A stretch of 64,000 nt of DNA from Winogradskyella costae (GCF_013403865.1 NZ_JABFDK010000001.1:682001-746000), one strand, 5' to 3'; shown: positions 34,524-44,840, numbered from the stretch's first letter. Program-made: numbers and translations. Notes: generated by a model not told the origin, from the sequence alone.

Positions 34524-37454
34524 ATGAAAACAGTTTTAAATGCTTTACTATTCTGTCTCATTATGTTGCCAGCAACATTGATGGCGCAATCTACCGTAAC
34601 TGGTACTGTGACAGACAAAGCAAACGCCATGCCTCTACCAGGCGTAAATGTTATTATTAAGGGCACTACCAAAGGAACCGCTACGGATTTCGATGGTAAA
34701 TATTCTTTAGAACTAAGTCAAGGTGACGTTATTGTAATCTCATACCTTGGCTATACTACACAAGAAATTGAGTTTACAGGACAAACCATAATCGATATCG
34801 TTATAGAAGAGGATGCTTCTCAATTAGATGAGGTCATACTTGTTGGTTATGGCTCTGTAAAAAAGGATGATTTAACTGGAGCTGCAGACTTATTAAAGTC
34901 TGATGATTTCAATCAAGGTCCTCTTGTTTCTGCACAACAATTAATATCCGGTAAAATAGCTGGTGTTTCAGTTACTTCTGGAAGTGGATCTCCAGGTGAT
35001 GGCCAGAATATTATCATTAGAGGAAATGGGTCTTTATCATTATCTAGTAATCCATTAATCGTATTAGACGGTGTTCCATTAGATGGAGGGGGTGTAGGAG
35101 GTTCTAGAAACCCACTTAACCTCATTAATCCTAACGATATTGAAAGTATGACCGTATTGAAAGATGCGTCTGCTACTTCAATTTACGGATCTAGAGGAGC
35201 TAATGGTGTAATTATGATTACGACTAAAAAAGGTAAAGACACTGATTTTAGATTTAGCGCAACAACGTCTACAACTATTCATACATCTATAGACAGAGTT
35301 GATGTATTAAGTGCTGATCAATTTAGAGGCATCGTCAATAGTCATCCTAATGCGAATGCCGCGACTATGGCACTTTTAGGTAATTCTAATACGAATTGGC
35401 AAGATGAAATATATCAAACGGCGTTTGGGCAAGACCATTCTTTTAGTGCGCTAGGTAGTGCATTTGGAGTACCAATGAGAGTTTCACTTGGTCACTCAGA
35501 CCATGATGGTAATTTAATTGGAGATAATTTCCAAAGAACTACAGCGTCTTTAAATTTATCACCAAAATTCTTTGATGATCATTTAAAATTAGATATTTCT
35601 GCTAGAGGAAACTATACCGAAAACACCTTTGCAGACAGAGGAGCAATTGGTAGTGCTAATAGTTTTGATCCTACACAAGCAGTTTATGACCCAAACTCAC
35701 AGTTTGGAGGTTATTTTTCTTGGATTGATGCTTCAACTGGTCAACAACCTAACTTAGCAGGAACCAATCCTGTTGCCTTATTAAATTTAAGAGATGATAG
35801 TTCGGAGGTTAGACGTTATATCTTAAATGCAAAAGCAGATTATAAGTTACATTTCTTCCCAGATATTACTGCAACTATAAGTACTGGTATTGATAAATCT
35901 AATAGTAATGGTAGAACTTTAGTTTCTGACTTAATACCAACTTCAGATTTAACATGGAATGGATCGAGAAATACCTATTCTAATATTTCTACAAATCAGT
36001 TATTTGATGCTTATTTCACCTATACAAAATCAATAAAAGACGTGCATAATATTAATGCCGTTGCGGGATATTCGTATCAATCATTTGAATATGATAATTT
36101 TAGTTACGACAGTGAGGCAGAGGAAGACGGAAATGACTTTGAATTTATAGACAAATCTAAAAATGTATTATTATCCTACTTTGGTCGTTTAAACTACGAT
36201 TATGATGGGAAGTATTTAGTAACAGCAACTTTAAGAGCTGATGCTTCTTCTAAATTAAATCCAGATGACCGTTGGGGTTATTTCCCTTCTGTAGCATTAG
36301 CTTGGAATTTACACAATGAAGACTTTTTAAATGCTAGTAATAATGTAAATGAACTTAAGTTACGTGTTGGTTATGGTGAAGTTGGTAACGTCAATGGTTT
36401 AGGTGATTATTTATTTTTAACACGCTATACTGGTAGTCAGTCTACTGCGAATTATCAATTTGGAAATTCATTTTACCAAACGTACAGACCAGATCCTTTA
36501 AATGAAGATTTAAAATGGGAAATTGGTAACACCTTTAATATAGGTATAGATTACAGTTTGTTTAATAGAAGAGTTTCTGGTTCGGTTAACTTATACCAAA
36601 AACAAACTAAAGACTTAATCGCCTCAGCATCTGTAGATCCTTTTACAAATTTTGGATCTCAAATTGAAAAGAACATTGGAGACATGCAAAACCGAGGTGT
36701 AGAATTTACATTAAATCTAATACCTGTAAAAACAGAAGACTTTGAGTGGTCTATAAATTATAATATTTCACTTAATGAAAATGAAATCACTGATTTACCA
36801 TTTGTACAAGAAACTGGTGGTATTAGTGCAGGAACGGGAAACAATGTACAATTGCACACTGAAGGTGAAGCACCTTATAGCTTTTACGTCTTTCAACAAG
36901 TATATGATACTAGCGGAAATCCAATAGAAGGCGCGTTTGTTGATAGAAATGGAGACAACGTTATAAATGATGCTGACAAATACATCTATAAAGATCCTTA
37001 TGCTGATATCTTAATGGGATTAAACACCAACTTAAGCTATAAACAATGGGATTTGGCTGTTGTTACTAGAGCCAATATAGGAAACTATGCGTACAATGAT
37101 GTATCAGCGGGAAACTCTTATTTAGATGGTGTAATACCAACAACTAATAACTTTTTATCAAATTTACATTCAAGCTATTTAGATAATGGATTTGTAAATC
37201 AATCTAATGAAAACACGTTTTTAAGTAGTCATTATATTGAAGATGCTTCATTCTTTAAAATTGATAATATTACCTTAGGTTATACCTTAGATAATGCTAT
37301 TAAAGATGTATCCTTAAGATTGTATGGTTCTGTACAGAATGTTGCAACCATAACAGACTATAAAGGCTTAGATCCAGAAATCACTGGTGGTATTGATAGT
37401 AATTTCTATCCAAGACCTAGATCATTTGTTTTTGGAGTAAATGTAGATTTTTAA
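34524..37454 (+). CDS. susC: SusC/RagA-type TonB-dependent outer-membrane transporter
   Basis: A 976-residue outer-membrane receptor. Signal peptide to about residue 22 (LMLPATLMAQ-like end, cleaved near ATLMAQ), then a carboxypeptidase-regulatory-like domain (GTVTDKANAMPLPGVNVIIK with GTATDFDGKYSL), a plug beginning VGYGSVKKDDLTGA with the SusC motif IRGNGSLSLSSNPLIVLDGV and SIYGSRGANGVIMITTKKG, and a 22-strand beta-barrel ending in Phe (FVFGVNVDF). With SusD it imports malto-oligosaccharides using TonB energy. It is the first gene of the plus-strand half of the locus and is 14 bp from susD. Confidence 0.95.
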   Translation: MKTVLNALLFCLIMLPATLMAQSTVTGTVTDKANAMPLPGVNVIIKGTTKGTATDFDGKYSLELSQGDVIVISYLGYTTQEIEFTGQTIIDIVIEEDASQLDEVILVGYGSVKKDDLTGAADLLKSDDFNQGPLVSAQQLISGKIAGVSVTSGSGSPGDGQNIIIRGNGSLSLSSNPLIVLDGVPLDGGGVGGSRNPLNLINPNDIESMTVLKDASATSIYGSRGANGVIMITTKKGKDTDFRFSATTSTTIHTSIDRVDVLSADQFRGIVNSHPNANAATMALLGNSNTNWQDEIYQTAFGQDHSFSALGSAFGVPMRVSLGHSDHDGNLIGDNFQRTTASLNLSPKFFDDHLKLDISARGNYTENTFADRGAIGSANSFDPTQAVYDPNSQFGGYFSWIDASTGQQPNLAGTNPVALLNLRDDSSEVRRYILNAKADYKLHFFPDITATISTGIDKSNSNGRTLVSDLIPTSDLTWNGSRNTYSNISTNQLFDAYFTYTKSIKDVHNINAVAGYSYQSFEYDNFSYDSEAEEDGNDFEFIDKSKNVLLSYFGRLNYDYDGKYLVTATLRADASSKLNPDDRWGYFPSVALAWNLHNEDFLNASNNVNELKLRVGYGEVGNVNGLGDYLFLTRYTGSQSTANYQFGNSFYQTYRPDPLNEDLKWEIGNTFNIGIDYSLFNRRVSGSVNLYQKQTKDLIASASVDPFTNFGSQIEKNIGDMQNRGVEFTLNLIPVKTEDFEWSINYNISLNENEITDLPFVQETGGISAGTGNNVQLHTEGEAPYSFYVFQQVYDTSGNPIEGAFVDRNGDNVINDADKYIYKDPYADILMGLNTNLSYKQWDLAVVTRANIGNYAYNDVSAGNSYLDGVIPTTNNFLSNLHSSYLDNGFVNQSNENTFLSSHYIEDASFFKIDNITLGYTLDNAIKDVSLRLYGSVQNVATITDYKGLDPEITGGIDSNFYPRPRSFVFGVNVDF

Positions 37455-37468
37455 AAAATAATTGAATT

Positions 37469-39394
37469 ATGAAAAATAGAATGAAACAAATTATTTTTAT
37501 TGTTACTATCTCGCTTTTTATGACGGCATGTCATGATGATTTAAATCAAGATCCAATTGATCCAGATAGTTTCACCGAACAAGATGTTTTTGTAGACATC
37601 ACTGAGGCTAAAGGTGCTTTAGCCAAACTCTATGCTAGTTTAGCATTAACCGGACAGCAAGGGCCTGCAGGTCAACCAGATATTTCTGGAATTGATGAAG
37701 GAGCCTCGCAGTACACACGTATGCTATTTAACCTTAATGAATTAACTACAGACCACGCTGTGGTAGGTTGGGGAGATCCAGGATTACCAGATTTACATGG
37801 TTTATATTGGTCTGCCGGAAACGATTTTACTGGTGCTATGTATTTACGTTTGGCACAAGAGGTTTCGTTTACAAATGCTTTTATACAAAATGCCTCGGCT
37901 TTATCTGATGATGAAGCTCAAAGCTATATTGCTGAAGCGCGCTTTTTAAGAGCTTTTGCTTATTATAACTTAATTGACTTTTATGCGAATGTACCTTTAG
38001 TAACACAAATTACTACAGATTTACCTTCTCAAAGTTCTAGAACAGATTTATTTAATTATGTAGAGTCTGAATTATTAGAAATTCAAGATTTACTATCAGA
38101 ATCTAATGAATATGGTCGTGTAGATAAGGTGGCAGCATGGGCATTATTGTCTAAGTTATATTTGAATGCTGAGGTTTGGACAGGAACCGCTCGTTATACT
38201 GATTGTGTTATTTACTCTGAGAATGTAATGAACTCATCATATGTTATTAATACAACAGATGCAAATGGTAATGGTTCAGCTTATGATGAATTATTTTTAG
38301 CAGATAACAATTCTAACGGAGCTCAAAACGAATTTATTTTTGCCTTAAATTTTGACGGTATTCAGTCTCAAACTTATGGAGGATCAACATTTATAGTTCA
38401 TGCAGCAACAGGAGGTAGTATGGATCCACTAAGTTTAGGTGTTAATGGTGGCTGGGGAGGCTACAGAACAACTAAAGCGCTTGTAGAAAAATTTGATTAC
38501 AACTTAGTCGTTCAAGAACTCTCAGATATTAATAATGCATTAGGAGCTATAACTGATTGGGGAATCGTTGGTGATGGGACTCCAAATGGTTGGGATGGTC
38601 CAGACACTGAAATGTTTGAAATAGCTACAAATAAATTTGCTTTATATACTGAGTTAACAGATGGATTTTTAAAATTCAGGTTTAATGAAGATTGGGGAAA
38701 TAATTATGGAGATACTGGGGCTGATGGAATTTTAGAAGCTGCAGGGGATAATATTCCTGTAACTGCAGGTGAATATTACATTACTTTTGACCTAGACAAT
38801 TTAACGTACACTATTGAAGCTGTTAATTTTAACACATTACTAGAATCTTATATAGAAGGTGACCACAGAGCGATGTTCTATACCGATGGTCAAAGCTTAG
38901 AAATAGAGAGCATTCCTCCTTTTGATCAAGGTTATGCGGTAACTAAGTTTAAAAACATTGACTCAAACGGTAATCAAGGAAATGATAGTAGTGGAGAATT
39001 TGTAGATACAGATATCCCTATTATTCGTTTGGCTGAAATCTATTTAAATTATGCAGAAGCTAACCTAAGAGGTGGTGGAGGTGATAATAACAGAGCAGTT
39101 TCAGCAATAAATGAGCTAAGAGCAAGAGCTTATGGTGATGCATCTGGAAATATTTCATCTTCAGATCTAGACTTAGGTTTTGTTTTAGATGAGCGTTCTC
39201 GTGAATTATATTGGGAAGGTCAAAGACGTACTGATTTAATTCGTTTTAATTCATTTACAACAAATGCTTACTTATGGCCTTTTAAAGGAAACCAAGCCAA
39301 TGGAGCTTCAGTTAGTTCATTTAGAAATATATTTCCAATTCCATCAAACACCATATCAACTAACCCTAATTTAATTCAAAATGACGGATATTAA
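37469..39394 (+). CDS. susD: SusD/RagB surface lipoprotein with inserted SusE-like starch-binding domain
   Basis: A 641-residue lipoprotein (usual SusD about 500-560). MKNRMKQIIFIVTISLFMTA is followed by the lipidated Cys21. The SusD frame is clear: SYIAEARFLRAFAYYNLID (TPR region), LFNYVESELLEI, GGYRTTKALVEKFD, HRAMFYTDGQSLEI, GYAVTKFKN, IPIIRLAEIYLNYAEA and LDERSRELYWEGQRRTDLIR. Between LVEKFD and DHRAMF, residues about 362-452 are an insertion (GIVGDGTPNGWDGPDTEM .. DGFLKFRFNEDWG .. NIPVTAGEYYITFD) that closely resembles the last domain of the SusE protein encoded next (GIIGDSTAGGWDADTDM .. DGFLKFRADDAWD .. DIPVTAGTYNIWFN). The protein caps SusC and binds starch; the insert probably adds a binding site. 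Confidence 0.93.
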   Translation: MKNRMKQIIFIVTISLFMTACHDDLNQDPIDPDSFTEQDVFVDITEAKGALAKLYASLALTGQQGPAGQPDISGIDEGASQYTRMLFNLNELTTDHAVVGWGDPGLPDLHGLYWSAGNDFTGAMYLRLAQEVSFTNAFIQNASALSDDEAQSYIAEARFLRAFAYYNLIDFYANVPLVTQITTDLPSQSSRTDLFNYVESELLEIQDLLSESNEYGRVDKVAAWALLSKLYLNAEVWTGTARYTDCVIYSENVMNSSYVINTTDANGNGSAYDELFLADNNSNGAQNEFIFALNFDGIQSQTYGGSTFIVHAATGGSMDPLSLGVNGGWGGYRTTKALVEKFDYNLVVQELSDINNALGAITDWGIVGDGTPNGWDGPDTEMFEIATNKFALYTELTDGFLKFRFNEDWGNNYGDTGADGILEAAGDNIPVTAGEYYITFDLDNLTYTIEAVNFNTLLESYIEGDHRAMFYTDGQSLEIESIPPFDQGYAVTKFKNIDSNGNQGNDSSGEFVDTDIPIIRLAEIYLNYAEANLRGGGGDNNRAVSAINELRARAYGDASGNISSSDLDLGFVLDERSRELYWEGQRRTDLIRFNSFTTNAYLWPFKGNQANGASVSSFRNIFPIPSNTISTNPNLIQNDGY

Positions 39395-39410
39395 TAAAAC
39401 ATTCAAAACA

Positions 39411-40550
39411 ATGAAAACTATAAAATTTATAGCGCTATTACTTATCACTGCAATTAGCTTTAATGCATGTGATACTGACGACAGTTTAACATATATTGCG
39501 CAACCTAATGGTGAATTAGTTTTTACAAATTCATTTCAATCAGAATATCTTTTAATACCTTCTATTTCAGCAAATCTAGGAGAACGTTTTACATGGGGTG
39601 ATGCTGATTTTGATATAGAAACAAACATTAATTACGAATTACAAAAATCGATAATTGGTGATTTTAGCGATATGGAGATTGTAGGAACGACTAACGAAAA
39701 TTCCTATGCTGTTACTATTGGTAATTTATTAGATTACGCAGAAGAAGCTGGTTTAGATGCTGACCCAAATACAGAAGATATACCAGATGCTGGTAGTGTA
39801 TATTTTAGAGTAAGAGCTACTGTAGGAACAGATGCTACCTTAGAAATAATTTCTGAAACTGAAGCGTTAAACTTAAGACTTCTTGGGGGTGATATTGACG
39901 TTGAAGAAACTTTCAAAAATTTATTTTTAATTGGTGACGCTACTGCAGCAGGATGGGATAATTTAAATAACAACACCCCTTTAGTTAGACATCCTGATAA
40001 TGAAAATATCTATAGTTATACAGGTTATTTTTCGCCAGATGCTACCAATCCTGAAGGCTTTAAATTAATTGAAGTATTAGGACAATGGCAACCACAATGG
40101 GGAGCTGGTGCAAACACAGGAGAAGCAGCTGTAAATGATGGTAGTACAGACGACCCATCAGCATTTGTAATCTCTGCAGATGGTTATTATGCATTTAATT
40201 TAAACATTGATGAAATGACCTATACGTTAGAAACTTATGATGCTTCAGCAGCTGCAACATATGCTACTATTGGTATCATTGGAGATTCAACTGCAGGAGG
40301 TTGGGATGCAGACACTGATATGACGCAAACAACGTTCGATCCACATATTTGGAATATGAATGGTGTAGAATTAGGTGATGGTTTCCTAAAATTCAGAGCA
40401 GATGATGCATGGGATATTAGTTGGGGTAGTGCAAATGCTATAAGTGGTTTTGGAGACCTAGGAGGAGCAGATATACCGGTTACGGCTGGAACTTATAACA
40501 TTTGGTTTAATGACCTAGATGGTAGCTACATTTTAATAGCTGTAGAATAA
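39411..40550 (+). CDS. susE: SusE-type starch-binding outer-membrane lipoprotein
   Basis: A 379-residue lipoprotein read from the ATG at 39411; an ATG at 39381 would overlap the susD end and add ten polar residues before the signal MKTIKFIALLLITAISFNAC (Cys20). Layout: an N-terminal SusE Ig-like domain (about 25-160), a first starch-binding module (about 170-276, LFLIGDATAAGWDNLN to TYTLETYD) and a second (about 285-378, GIIGDSTAGGWDADTD to GSYILIAVE). Tryptophans in these modules (QWQPQW, DAWDISW) are typical of glucan stacking platforms. It holds starch at the cell surface for SusCD and the amylase. Confidence 0.9.
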   Translation: MKTIKFIALLLITAISFNACDTDDSLTYIAQPNGELVFTNSFQSEYLLIPSISANLGERFTWGDADFDIETNINYELQKSIIGDFSDMEIVGTTNENSYAVTIGNLLDYAEEAGLDADPNTEDIPDAGSVYFRVRATVGTDATLEIISETEALNLRLLGGDIDVEETFKNLFLIGDATAAGWDNLNNNTPLVRHPDNENIYSYTGYFSPDATNPEGFKLIEVLGQWQPQWGAGANTGEAAVNDGSTDDPSAFVISADGYYAFNLNIDEMTYTLETYDASAAATYATIGIIGDSTAGGWDADTDMTQTTFDPHIWNMNGVELGDGFLKFRADDAWDISWGSANAISGFGDLGGADIPVTAGTYNIWFNDLDGSYILIAVE

Positions 40551-40562
40551 TAAACATATTTA

Positions 40563-40596
40563 AAAAAAAGGCTATGAATTATCATAGCCTTTTTTT
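40563..40596 (+). terminator. strong hairpin terminator between susE and the amylase gene
   Basis: A perfect 15-bp stem (7 A then GGCTATGA, loop ATTA, TCATAGCC then 7 T). It lies 12 bp after the susE stop and 19 bp before the amylase start, so it should end most susCDE transcripts or act as an attenuator; read-through or a separate promoter would be needed for the amylase. Confidence 0.88.
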
Positions 40597-40615
40597 AGCT
40601 TTTAAAAATCTTATT

Positions 40616-43498
40616 ATGAAAAAAATCTTACTTAATTTGTTGTTATTACTTCCTTTAATAGCAATCGCTCAAGTTACAACTAGCACTAGTCCTATTTTAG
40701 TAAACGAAACGGTTACGATAACAATCGATACCAATAGTACTGAGACAGACTGTAATGGTTTTAATAACCCATCAAAAGTTTATGCACATTTAGGTGTGGG
40801 AAATGAAAGTGATGAATACGGAATTGCCGTTATAGGAAATTGGGGATTTGACGATGGTGTTGGTGAAATGACAAACAATAATGATGGCACTTGGAGTATT
40901 ACCATTACTCCAAACACTTATTTTGGTCTAAGTACGGCTGAAGAAAATAGTGTAACCAAAATGGGAATGGTTTTTAGAAATGAAGATGGATCTCAACAAT
41001 TTAAAGCTTCCGGATGTGCTAACTTTATTTTCAATGTTGGTGCTTTTCAGGTTACAATGATTAACCCTTCAGCAAGTGCAAATGGAATTGTTGTTGTTAA
41101 TAATGGTGCTAACACTCAAATTTTAGCTCAAAACACAGGAGGACCTGCTAATTATGAACTTTTCGTAAATGGAACTAGTGTTCACACACAAAACAATACA
41201 ACATTTTACAATGGCTATTTGTTTTCTAATTTAACTCAAAACCAAAATTGCGAATTAATTATCACACAAGGATCTTCAACGATCTCTAAGCAATTTTCAA
41301 TAATTGTTAATAGTACAGTTATTGAAACATTGCCTGCAAATATGATAGATGGAATTAATTATAATTCTTCTGACCCTACAAAAGCCACTTTAGTTGTGGA
41401 TGCTCCTAATAAAGATTTTATATATGTCGCTGGAAGTTTTAACGATTGGAATCCTACAAGTACATATGCGATGAAAAAAGATAACTCATCAACAAAATTT
41501 TGGATTGAGTTAACTGGTTTAACAGCTGGTGAAATTGAAACTTACCAATATTGGGTTGGCGATGCAAGTCCAATATCTGGATCGCCTTCATTGGTTAAAG
41601 TAGCAGACCCGTACTCTCCTTTGGTTTTATCTCCTTTTGATGATCCCTATATTTCGGCTTCAACATATCCAAATATGCCAGCTTACCCTGCGGGTCAAGA
41701 ACGTGAAGTAACCGTACTACAAACCGGACAAACCCCTTACAATTGGGAAGTTACTAATTTCACAAAGCCCGTTAAAGAAGATTTAGTTATTTATGAGGTT
41801 TTAATTAGAGATTTTGATGCTGATCGTAATTTTCAAGATATTATTGATAGAATTGATTATTTCAAAAATCTAAATGTCAATGCTATTGAATTATTACCGA
41901 TAATGGAATATGAGGGGAACGAAAGTTGGGGTTACAACACGTCTTTTCATATGGCTATTGATAAGTTTTATGGAACACGAGAAAAATTTAAAGAACTCGT
42001 TGATATTTGCCACCAAAACGGTATTGCTGTTATTTTAGATATTGCTTTTAATCATGCTTACGGAAGAAATCCAATGGTTAGAATGTGGATGGATGATTCA
42101 GATGGTGATGGTTGGGGAGGTCCTTCAACCGAAAACCCTTATTTTAATGTCTTACCTACACACTCATATAGTGTTGGTAATGATTTTAATCACAGTTCAG
42201 ATTATACTAGAGACTATGTAAAACAAGTTGTAGAATATTGGATTGAAGAATATAAAATCGATGGTTTCCGTTGGGATTTAACAAAAGGATTTACACAAAA
42301 TTGTGGGAATGGTTCTGATGGCGGAGATGAAGGCTGCACCGGAAACTACCAACAAGACCGTGTGGATGTTTTAAAAGAATATGCCGATCATTCATGGTCA
42401 TTAGACCCTGATCATTATGTGATTTTTGAGCATTTAGGATCTGACAATGAAGAAAAAGAATGGGCTAATTACAGACTTAGTGAAGGGAAAGGTGTGATGA
42501 TGTGGGGAAATATGAATAACCAATACGCAGAAATCACAATGGCTGAAAGTGGTAACAAAAACATCAACAGAATGGGACATAAAGCACATTCTGGTTTCAA
42601 CGGACCAAGATTGGTTGGTTATACTGAAAGTCATGATGAAGAACGTCTAATGTACAAAAATGTAGCCTTTGGTAACACTAGCAATAGCAGTCATAATGTA
42701 CGCGATTTAAATACCGCATTGTCTAGAATGTCTGCATTAGGTGCTGTTTCTGTAATGGTACCTGGTCCAAAAATGATATGGCATTTTGGAGAACTAGGAA
42801 TGGATACTTCTATTTTTACGTGTAACGATGGGAGCTATAATAACGACGGTTGTAAATTAGATACAAAACCTCAACCACAATGGACAAATAATTGGTTAAC
42901 CGATGCGCTTAGAAGTCAGATTTATGAAGACTGGTCTAAACTACACAAACTTAAAATCGAAGAACCCGTTTTTGAAGGTGATTACGAAATTACTTCAGGA
43001 GATTTAACTCCAAGAATTGATATTTTTGATAATTCAATTCCAACTTCAGAATTAAAAAATGTAATTATTTATGCTAATTTTGATGTTGTCTCTCAAAGTA
43101 TTGACACCAATTTTCCTAGCGGTGTAACCACGACATGGTATGATCTTATGGACGCTACAGGAAACACAACCGTTAGCAACTCTACCTCAACAATTACAAT
43201 ACCTGCTGGTCAGTTTAGAATATTAGGAAACAAAGCTTCAGAGGTGTTACGTGTTAATGATCAGGAATTATTAGGATTCAGTATTTATCCTAATCCGTCA
43301 CAAACAACATTTAGCATTAATGTTAATGTTTCAAATGTTGAAGTGTACGATCTAACAGGTAAATTAGTGAAATCATTTAAAGGAGATTTTACAAGGGTTG
43401 ACACTTTTGATGTGTCCTCTTTAAATTCAGGAATGTATATGGTTAAGGTTCAAAATGACAATAACCAAATATTAACGACGAAACTAATTAAGCTTTAA
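40616..43498 (+). CDS. secreted GH13 alpha-amylase with T9SS sorting domain
   Basis: A 960-residue multidomain amylase, started at the ATG at 40616 because the ATG at 40574 lies inside the terminator stem. Signal peptide MKKILLNLLLLLPLIAIAQ; a starch-binding/Ig-like N-terminal region (about 20-230); a CBM48-like E-set domain (FIYVAGSFNDWNPTSTYAMK); the GH13 barrel with VILDIAFNHAYGRNP, nucleophile Asp554 in DGFRWDLTKG, acid/base Glu605 in VIFEHLGSD and Asp674 in YTESHDEER; and a C-terminal type A T9SS sorting domain (FSIYPNPSQTTFSI .. VYDLTGKLVKSF .. GMYMVKV .. TTKLIKL). It is exported by the type IX system to the surface or medium, where it starts starch degradation for SusCDE. Confidence 0.93.
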   Translation: MKKILLNLLLLLPLIAIAQVTTSTSPILVNETVTITIDTNSTETDCNGFNNPSKVYAHLGVGNESDEYGIAVIGNWGFDDGVGEMTNNNDGTWSITITPNTYFGLSTAEENSVTKMGMVFRNEDGSQQFKASGCANFIFNVGAFQVTMINPSASANGIVVVNNGANTQILAQNTGGPANYELFVNGTSVHTQNNTTFYNGYLFSNLTQNQNCELIITQGSSTISKQFSIIVNSTVIETLPANMIDGINYNSSDPTKATLVVDAPNKDFIYVAGSFNDWNPTSTYAMKKDNSSTKFWIELTGLTAGEIETYQYWVGDASPISGSPSLVKVADPYSPLVLSPFDDPYISASTYPNMPAYPAGQEREVTVLQTGQTPYNWEVTNFTKPVKEDLVIYEVLIRDFDADRNFQDIIDRIDYFKNLNVNAIELLPIMEYEGNESWGYNTSFHMAIDKFYGTREKFKELVDICHQNGIAVILDIAFNHAYGRNPMVRMWMDDSDGDGWGGPSTENPYFNVLPTHSYSVGNDFNHSSDYTRDYVKQVVEYWIEEYKIDGFRWDLTKGFTQNCGNGSDGGDEGCTGNYQQDRVDVLKEYADHSWSLDPDHYVIFEHLGSDNEEKEWANYRLSEGKGVMMWGNMNNQYAEITMAESGNKNINRMGHKAHSGFNGPRLVGYTESHDEERLMYKNVAFGNTSNSSHNVRDLNTALSRMSALGAVSVMVPGPKMIWHFGELGMDTSIFTCNDGSYNNDGCKLDTKPQPQWTNNWLTDALRSQIYEDWSKLHKLKIEEPVFEGDYEITSGDLTPRIDIFDNSIPTSELKNVIIYANFDVVSQSIDTNFPSGVTTTWYDLMDATGNTTVSNSTSTITIPAGQFRILGNKASEVLRVNDQELLGFSIYPNPSQTTFSINVNVSNVEVYDLTGKLVKSFKGDFTRVDTFDVSSLNSGMYMVKVQNDNNQILTTKLIKL

Positions 43499-43524
43499 TT
43501 ACTAATTTTTCATATTACATTTAT

Positions 43525-43560
43525 AATAATAAAGGTGCTCAATTGAGCACCTTTATTATT
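43525..43560. terminator. bidirectional terminator, 36-bp perfect palindrome
   Basis: Two 16-bp arms around AATT, with core GGTGCTCAATTGAGCACC and A/T-rich outer arms, so it gives a U-rich tail in both directions. It lies between the convergent amylase and MFS genes. The same core occurs at 52747-52800. Confidence 0.88.
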
Positions 43561-43634
43561 TATAGTAACATCTAATTATGCGTATTCCATTTTCATGATA
43601 CGTTACGATGCTATGAATTTGGTATAATAGCTAA

Positions 43635-44840
43635 TTATGTATTCGAATCGAGTTGCGGTTGACTAGCGTTCTTAATCTTTCGTTGCCTATAAAGTAAAAT
43701 TGATATGGCAATTATAGCCCCAGAAAAAGCAAGCGCAGCACCAACTAATGACGACGATGTTACACTAAAACCATAAGCAATTGGTAACCCTGCTAAATAT
43801 GCACCCATAGCATTTCCCATGTTAAAAGCACTCTGATTCATGGAAGAGCCAAGCATTTCAGAGCCTTTAGCCGTATTAATTATAGCCATTTGTATTGGAG
43901 TTGAAATACTAAAAGCAATTAACCCTATTGTAAAAGTTAATACCAAAGCCAATAGTCCGTTAGAAGCAAGAAATGAGTTTACTACTAAAACAATTGCCAT
44001 AGCTACGAGACTAATCATAACAGAACGCAAAGGCGTAAAAATACTAGCCATTTTTGCTCCTAAAAAATTCCCTACAAACATACCTAACCCTGCAACAATC
44101 ATAGCATAACTTACGACGTTATCAGAAAAATGTGCCACCTCGGTTAATAATGGAGCAATGTAACTGTACCAAGCAAAAAAACCACCCGTTCCTATAGTTG
44201 TAAGTGCAATTAACCCCCAAAGCTCAGGATTTTTAAGCCCCTTATTCTCTTCACTCAAAGGCTGTTTCTCTTCTTTTTTAAATTGTGGCATCCAGTAAAA
44301 AATACTAGCTAGAGTTAATAGACCGACAACCCCAACCATTAAAAAAGAAGCACTCCAGTGGTATTGATTTCCTAAATAAGTTCCTATGGGAACACCTATA
44401 ACATTAGCGACTGTAAGTCCTGAAAACATTACTGCAATAGCTTGGCCCGACTTTCCTTTTTTTGCCAATTTTCCTGCTATCACGGCCCCTACTCCAAAAA
44501 ATGCACCATGTGGCAGTCCTGATAAAAAACGCACAACCAATAACATATTATAGTCTGATGCAAAAGCGGAAAGCGTATTAAAAACAGTAAACCATACCAT
44601 TAGCAATAACAGCATACGGTTAGGAGATAATTTATGACTAAAACTCGTTAATAAAGGAGCGCCGACTACCACACCCAAGGCATAAGCTGAAATAAAATGA
44701 CCAGCTTGTGGGATAGTAATGGCTAAAGAATTGGCTACATTTGGTAAAATGCCCATAATGACAAACTCCGTAAGCCCTATTCCAAAACCACCAATTGCTA
44801 ACGATAGCAAGGCTTTTCTATTAGAAAATTCAACTTTCAT
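43635..44840 (-). CDS. MFS transporter, DHA1 (AraJ/YdhP-like) family
   Basis: A 401-residue membrane protein with twelve hydrophobic segments. FGIGLTEFVIMGILPNVANS, GVVVGAPLLTSFSHKLSPNR and RFLSGLPHGAFFGVGAVIAG are the conserved blocks of the AraJ-like drug:H+ antiporter subgroup (motif A and the PHGA segment). Members export sugars, arabinose polymers or drugs; the substrate is not predictable. It is a single gene, separated from the starch locus by a bidirectional terminator, so a role in starch use is unlikely. Confidence 0.85.
   Translation of the reverse strand: MKVEFSNRKALLSLAIGGFGIGLTEFVIMGILPNVANSLAITIPQAGHFISAYALGVVVGAPLLTSFSHKLSPNRMLLLLMVWFTVFNTLSAFASDYNMLLVVRFLSGLPHGAFFGVGAVIAGKLAKKGKSGQAIAVMFSGLTVANVIGVPIGTYLGNQYHWSASFLMVGVVGLLTLASIFYWMPQFKKEEKQPLSEENKGLKNPELWGLIALTTIGTGGFFAWYSYIAPLLTEVAHFSDNVVSYAMIVAGLGMFVGNFLGAKMASIFTPLRSVMISLVAMAIVLVVNSFLASNGLLALVLTFTIGLIAFSISTPIQMAIINTAKGSEMLGSSMNQSAFNMGNAMGAYLAGLPIAYGFSVTSSSLVGAALAFSGAIIAISILLYRQRKIKNASQPQLDSNT

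Noticed and set aside
39381..39410. Upstream start of susE overlapping susD
   Set aside because: It would put ten polar residues before the lipoprotein signal; the ATG at 39411 gives a normal signal.
40574..40615. Upstream start codon of the secreted amylase
   Set aside because: The ATG at 40574 lies within the perfect stem of a terminator, and the signal peptide begins at the ATG at 40616.
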